Shown here: positions 59,234 to 64,000 of the stretch, piece by piece
How positions within the stretch are numbered: position 1 is the first letter of the stretch
Layout: each line of letters begins with the position of its first letter
Assembly (NCBI GenBank): GCA_028455995.1
Contig: JABELC010000001.1
Coordinates: forward strand, 2,964,501 to 3,028,500
DNA: 64,000 bases
Reading direction: 5' to 3'
Source: Scleromitrula shiraiana
Lineage: Eukaryota > Ascomycota > Leotiomycetes > Helotiales > Sclerotiniaceae
Notes under the pieces: generated by a model
Told to the model about the DNA's origin: nothing
Database searches by the model: none
What the model saw: the letters and a program-made list of their open reading frames with translations, nothing else
Made by a program: the position numbers and the translations under genes

Positions 59234-60864
59234 TAAGGAATGTTTATTGATCAAACATTTCCTAGGATGAATGTTGACTCATTTTCGAAAATGATTCTGG
59301 GCGATGAGAAGGACTGCTGTTTTAATAGAAGCTATTTAGAAACTCATCTTTAACACTTATTTAGATCAAGGATACTTACTCGCATGAAAACAAATTACAC
59401 GTAAAAATTTGTGTATGAATTTTGAGAAACGATCTTAGAAGTTTCAAGAGGAAGCAGATAAAATGAAAGGATGAAACAGTTGTTAAAAAAATATTGTCAA
59501 GCTTTCAAATTCAGGGTGAAGATTTATAACTTACTATTTTTTGCATATCATCACTTATCATGTGATGATATGGGCTAAGACATATCATTTTATTATCTTG
59601 CTTGACGTTGTTATTGCTGATAATTTGTGGGTTGTGTTGTAGGTGTTTGTTGTTCTGTAGTCGATTGTTCTTGTCCTTCGAATTTGATGTTGTTTTTGAT
59701 TAGTGATGATTATGAGTTATTTGTTGGTTCTTGCAGTCCTAGTCTTGCCCATAGAAGGTGTCCCGGAATTGTCACTGAAAGTTCAGTGTCCCTATCTTGT
59801 AACCCAGGGTACTACTGAAGTAAAACGATATTATACTCAATTGACGATTAGATACTATAGAATATTAGTTCACAACTTGAATACCGAATTGATAAAATTG
59901 AGGACATTGATAGCTCGACCACGAGCCTTTGCTTAAAGAAAATCGTTTATCTCGATTTATATCCCAGTGGTCCAGACGATGATGCTAGGTTCACTGCCTG
60001 AGAAGGAGCGGATGAAGTTGGAAAGTGGAGAAGTCCTTCGTTCCTACCTAAACAGCAAACATCCCAGCATCCGCCAGATAATCAAATCACGGTCTTCAAT
60101 TCTGCTACACAATGGTTCATGACCAACTATGACTGAGAAGAATGGGTTTGATAACCTCAACAACAAGACAGAGTTGTACTATTAAGCATGTATATAGTGC
60201 GTTGCTCCTATTCCCACCCAAACACATAATTTGTAATCTCGTAGCTTTGATTACAATATTCAATTGGCCCACAGGGAAAAGTTGGTAAGGATAACTTTAT
60301 GTGCATTCCATTACTCTGAATGACTACTGATGACCACCAAGCAGAATAACATCCAGAATTCAGCAATGACATAGCATCACATTGAATAATGCAGCCATCA
60401 CATGTCGATTGACTTGCGAAAGGATAGTACATATCGCTCCATTATCATGTCTGCATACTATATGAATTTGATGCATAACAAAGTAAAACTCCACTTGGAT
60501 GATTGGTACAGTGTAGGTATTTCAGTAGTCCCTTGTACCAAGAGAGCTAGGAAAGAAGGCTAGGAAAGAATGCCGCTAACACTCAACCGGAAGAAGAGAG
60601 TCAGGGTCAGCTCGCTTCATAAATGACTGTTTCCCCAGAAGACACATTGACAACTTGAATGGCAAACAGATTAGGATGATTATATAAATGCCATACCAGT
60701 TGGAAATTTTCCAACTCTATATCCTAATCAGCCTCTAAAAGTTTATATAACTCCTGGCCGATCATTCATAACTCTGATCTATTCATTACCTCTTAGGTTC
60801 CATGGCTGCCTTTCCCCGATGACTAAAATAGGGGTAAAAAACGATATCGTACAACTATAAGGTC
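59234..60864. other. Intergenic region at the right cluster boundary
   Basis: No convincing gene in 1.6 kb. A short open frame near 59703-59936 starts with a hydrophobic segment but shows no further protein-like features. Confidence 0.55.
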
Positions 60865-63798
60865 TTACTCCACCTTAGCAACTACCAATTTCAATATCTC
60901 TTCAATCACTTTTCCGGCATTTTTGGGGTCTTTCGCTACAGCCTGCCAGAACTCTCCATGTCTTGGTTCACTTAATATGCATTTTGATATAACATCCGCT
61001 CGTTTCTCCTGGATATATTTATTAGTAGATGCAAAATGACTTGCGAGAGAATGATAACTTACATCGGTGCCGTGTTGCAGTAAAAACTTGTAGTACCACG
61101 CCCAAGTATCTCCTAAATCACTGTCCAGTAGAATGGCCTTTTCAAACCAGTTTTGTGCCTTCTCCAATCTTCTCTCCATCCAAAATATCCGAGCAATGGT
61201 GATGAATAAGATCGGGTCGTTATCAACTTTCTTGATGGCTTCAAGAGCACGAGGTTTTCGTTGCGTTCGAGCTTCTAGGTTCCAGATGGATTCGGTGTAA
61301 AGGAGTCCACTATTAGGCACTTCTTGTAAGGCTTTCGCCATCATAATCTTTGCCTGAGCAATATTGTTGGCTCGTCGTTCAACTCTGACTGACTCGGTCC
61401 ACAATTCTGGAGATTTTGGCACTGCTAATCGTGCTCTATCGAGAACACTACGTGCTTTAATAACCACGCCAGCTTTCTCCTCAAGTCGTGAATACAGTAA
61501 CCAAAGTGGCACGGATTTGGGGCATGCTTTTGTTCCTGTGCTGTATGCTTCACGCGCTTGTGGCATCTTATTTTCGCTCTCATATATTTGGCCCTTCATC
61601 ATCCATAATTTGGCAGCAGCAGGAAACAACTGTAAACCTTGGTTTACAAGATCTAAAGCCGCATCAATGTTGCCCGACTGCCTTTCGAAAGCCACACTCT
61701 TCATCCACACTCGATCGGTAGGTGCTTCTTGTCGTGCTGTCTTTAGAAGTTCCCTGGCTTGCTCGGGCTGTTGATTCTCGGCCTCTAATTTGACTGCTGC
61801 AAGCCAGATGTCCTCGTTATTTGGATTTTGGTTGAATGCTTTGCCCAGAACTCGTCTTGCATTATCGATCTCTCCGGCTTGCCACTTCTCCTTCGCCAAC
61901 ATCATCCACAAAACTTCACTAGTAGGGCGTGCTTCAACGGCCTTCTCGAGAAGTTGCCACAAAGCTTCCTTTGTACCGTGATTCTTCTCTAGATCAGCAG
62001 CCGCAAGCCAAAGTTTCGTACTAGTAACAAAGACCCGCAGTGCATAGGCATAGATGGCACGGGCAGTCTCATACTTTCCACGATTAATACTACCACGTGC
62101 ATCTTCCATCCAAATATCCTTCCGATCGTCATCTTCATCAAGACCCCAGCCAAGTGTTTCACGAATAATGTTTCCGCAAGTCAAAATAGCACCCTCTTCC
62201 TCACATTTCTCTGCCTCGGTAATCCAGTCTTCTCTTTTTAACATAGCAGACTTCTCCGCTAAAGCTTTAACGGCATGCTTCATAATGTTAACTTTGTTAG
62301 TAGTTCCCATTTGTTCACCGAGACGTGCTGCAGCTATCCAAATTTCATGTGAGGTCGGGATGGCCCTACGAGCCTTGTTGAGAACTTTCTGTGCATTCTC
62401 GGATGTTTCTAGTCGTGCAAGAGCTAACCACAATTCAACAGATAGAGGAATTATTTCGGTTGCTTTTGCCAAAAGTAAACGCGCATCGCCAGGGTCTTCT
62501 TCCAGGTTGACAGCTTCTTTCCAGAGCATTACTGATTGCGGAATATGGTCTAAAGCGTGTCTAATAACTCTTTTCTTGGCTCTCGATTCCGATTCTAGCT
62601 TCATTGCTTCGATCCACAATCTAACGGAATGATCGTTATTCTTGATGGCGTTGGCAGCAATGATCTTAGCGTTGTGATTGTCATTCAGTCGGATGTTTTC
62701 CAGCCATACATCCTCACTCTTAGGGCAATGATCACAGCCTCGTGCGATGACATTTCTGGCTGCTACAGTCTTTCCCGCAAGCTCCTCCAAACGTGCAGCT
62801 GCAATCCATCCAGGAGCATGTTTTGGGTTCGTTCGAATAACCGATTCTAATAGGACTCGTACTCGGTTGATATCACCAACACTGTTTTCTCCTTCATTGA
62901 TTTGTGATTTTGCCAGACTAGTAAGGTAACCTTTTGGATCGATGTTAGTCGCACTGCCAGCAACTGAATCGGTTCCTTGAGAAGCTTGATCCAATCTAAC
63001 TTTCAGAACCTTGTCTCGAGCTGCTCCAATATCTGCGAAGTTCGTCATGGTCCCATCGGCTCCATCGCCACCCGTACTCGCACCACCCTCATCCATTACT
63101 GTAGTTCCCAGCTCCGTCGAGTCTCGAGCCCCAGCGATAACGCTATCAGGAACCGCATAGAATCTCTTTCTCAATTCCTGCTTGCTTCGTCTGTTCTTGC
63201 CTGTGAGATCTCCAACTTCCGGAAGGTTCGCCCAATCTTCATCACTGACCGTCCCTAGTGCTCGTTTTAAATCCGCAAATTGCTGTTGAATCTTAGGATT
63301 GTTTCGCTCGTATTCCTCCCTCTCTGCTTTTTCTCGTGCTTCCCTGTAAGTAAAATGGTCGGTAATCTGCTCAACTATTTTCAAATGATAAACTAGATGC
63401 ATTGGGACGTTGGAGGACATTGGGAAGGGGGGGACCAACCTTCGAATCTTCCGCCGCCTATCCATTTTCTCATCTACCTCCTGATAGATCCTGTCTGCCT
63501 CGTCATCATCTTGGTCGTAAACTCCACCGGAAAACAGCCCAACCTCGTTATCCGGATCTTGGAATCGCTCATCATCTTCGTCATCATCCTTTTTTTCGGT
63601 GGCACCATATGCTGTAGGGGCTGCTTGGCCGAGTTGAGCAGCGCGCTTTGCAAGAGCTTCTTTGATTTGGTCTTCACTTGGACCTTCTCGTGCAGGACCA
63701 AGGTCTGATCGTGTTGTAAATCCTGTTGCACCTCTACCTAATCCAGCAACATAATTTTCAGGTGCTTTCTGGTTAAGGAAATCACGTCGACCAGACAT
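60865..63798 (-). CDS. PRP6: Pre-mRNA splicing factor Prp6/Prp1 (U4/U6.U5 tri-snRNP)
   Basis: Three exons (63798-63440, 63343-61063, 61008-60865) give 927 residues. Both introns (96 and 54 bp) are multiples of three without stops, so the interval also reads as one open frame; canonical GT..AG ends, CTAAT branch sites and interruption of conserved blocks show they are introns. The N-terminal PRP1 domain includes FLNQKAPENYVAGLGRGATG and NPKIQQQFADLKRAL. The rest is about 15 to 20 HAT/TPR-like repeats of the form W-x2-A-x2-E. The protein bridges U5 and U4/U6 snRNPs in the nucleus. Housekeeping right flank, intact. Confidence 0.95.
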   Translation of the reverse strand: MSGRRDFLNQKAPENYVAGLGRGATGFTTRSDLGPAREGPSEDQIKEALAKRAAQLGQAAPTAYGATEKKDDDEDDERFQDPDNEVGLFSGGVYDQDDDEADRIYQEVDEKMDRRRKIRRLVPPFPMSSNVPMHLVYHLKIVEQITDHFTYREAREKAEREEYERNNPKIQQQFADLKRALGTVSDEDWANLPEVGDLTGKNRRSKQELRKRFYAVPDSVIAGARDSTELGTTVMDEGGASTGGDGADGTMTNFADIGAARDKVLKVRLDQASQGTDSVAGSATNIDPKGYLTSLAKSQINEGENSVGDINRVRVLLESVIRTNPKHAPGWIAAARLEELAGKTVAARNVIARGCDHCPKSEDVWLENIRLNDNHNAKIIAANAIKNNDHSVRLWIEAMKLESESRAKKRVIRHALDHIPQSVMLWKEAVNLEEDPGDARLLLAKATEIIPLSVELWLALARLETSENAQKVLNKARRAIPTSHEIWIAAARLGEQMGTTNKVNIMKHAVKALAEKSAMLKREDWITEAEKCEEEGAILTCGNIIRETLGWGLDEDDDRKDIWMEDARGSINRGKYETARAIYAYALRVFVTSTKLWLAAADLEKNHGTKEALWQLLEKAVEARPTSEVLWMMLAKEKWQAGEIDNARRVLGKAFNQNPNNEDIWLAAVKLEAENQQPEQARELLKTARQEAPTDRVWMKSVAFERQSGNIDAALDLVNQGLQLFPAAAKLWMMKGQIYESENKMPQAREAYSTGTKACPKSVPLWLLYSRLEEKAGVVIKARSVLDRARLAVPKSPELWTESVRVERRANNIAQAKIMMAKALQEVPNSGLLYTESIWNLEARTQRKPRALEAIKKVDNDPILFITIARIFWMERRLEKAQNWFEKAILLDSDLGDTWAWYYKFLLQHGTDVSYHSLASHFASTNKYIQEKRADVISKCILSEPRHGEFWQAVAKDPKNAGKVIEEILKLVVAKVE

Positions 63799-64000
63799 TT
63801 TGGCGCAAGTTTCTCCAGTTCAAAGTGAAATGCGAGGTGAATTTCCAAGTCTGTAACAGCTGGAGTATTGATAAAAGAGGCAGCTCACAAGGCTGAGAAT
63901 AATGCAGCATTTCCAGCCACACAAGCCACAGACCTTAGTACGGCGAATATTGTTACCAATAGTGCAGAAATAAAAATGCTACCCACCTACCGAGCCACAA

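Noticed and set aside
59703..59936. Possible small secreted protein with a hydrophobic N-terminus
   Set aside because: 77 codons, a single Cys, no family resemblance, no splice partner; could be chance.

Overview
The window looks like nuclear DNA of a filamentous ascomycete. Genes are split by short introns (about 50 to 220 bp, GT..AG, often with a CTAAC/CTAAT branch site), intergenic DNA is rich in microsatellites, and the conserved flanking genes (DUF3824 protein, IMP3, mitochondrial S18, Prp6) are fungal. The intergenic style and gene set suggest Leotiomycetes, perhaps Helotiales; that placement is inference.

Layout. Positions 1-650 hold a broken polyketide synthase remnant. Positions 2197-16222 carry housekeeping or uncharacterised genes: a large DUF3824 protein, a coiled-coil protein, a secreted acidic protein, the U3 snoRNP protein IMP3 and the mitochondrial ribosomal protein S18. 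Positions 17928-59233 form a dense secondary-metabolite cluster. A Prp6/Prp1 splicing factor (60865-63798) closes the window on the right.

The cluster resembles epipolythiodioxopiperazine (ETP) clusters such as those for gliotoxin and sirodesmin. It has a two-module NRPS (GliP-like), a glutathione S-transferase (GliG-like), a gamma-glutamyl cyclotransferase (GliK-like), a PLP C-S lyase/aminotransferase (GliI-like), a CLFC thioredoxin-reductase-like dithiol oxidase (GliT-like), a GliC-like P450, two paralogous further P450s, three different O-methyltransferases, two MFS transporters and a Zn2Cys6 regulator (GliZ-like). In the gliotoxin model the NRPS makes a diketopiperazine, a P450 activates it, GliG adds glutathione, GliK and a dipeptidase trim it, GliI releases the dithiol and GliT closes the disulfide. 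Methyltransferases, P450s and transporters then tailor and export the product.

Several things differ from the standard set. No dipeptidase (GliJ) is visible although both cluster edges are inside the window. The NRPS stops where a third carrier domain would begin. A secreted catalase-like gene with an altered haem pocket and an apparent frame break, a secreted beta-propeller protein and a GNAT acetyltransferase are embedded in the cluster. A palindrome YCGG-N3-CCGR, close to the TCGG-N3-CCGA motif reported for GliZ promoters, recurs in cluster promoters and was not found by eye in the flanks. An AT-rich element with perfect 25-bp terminal inverted repeats sits between the aminotransferase and acetyltransferase genes.

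All exon structures were derived by hand from splice signals and reading-frame continuity; none is supported by transcripts here.
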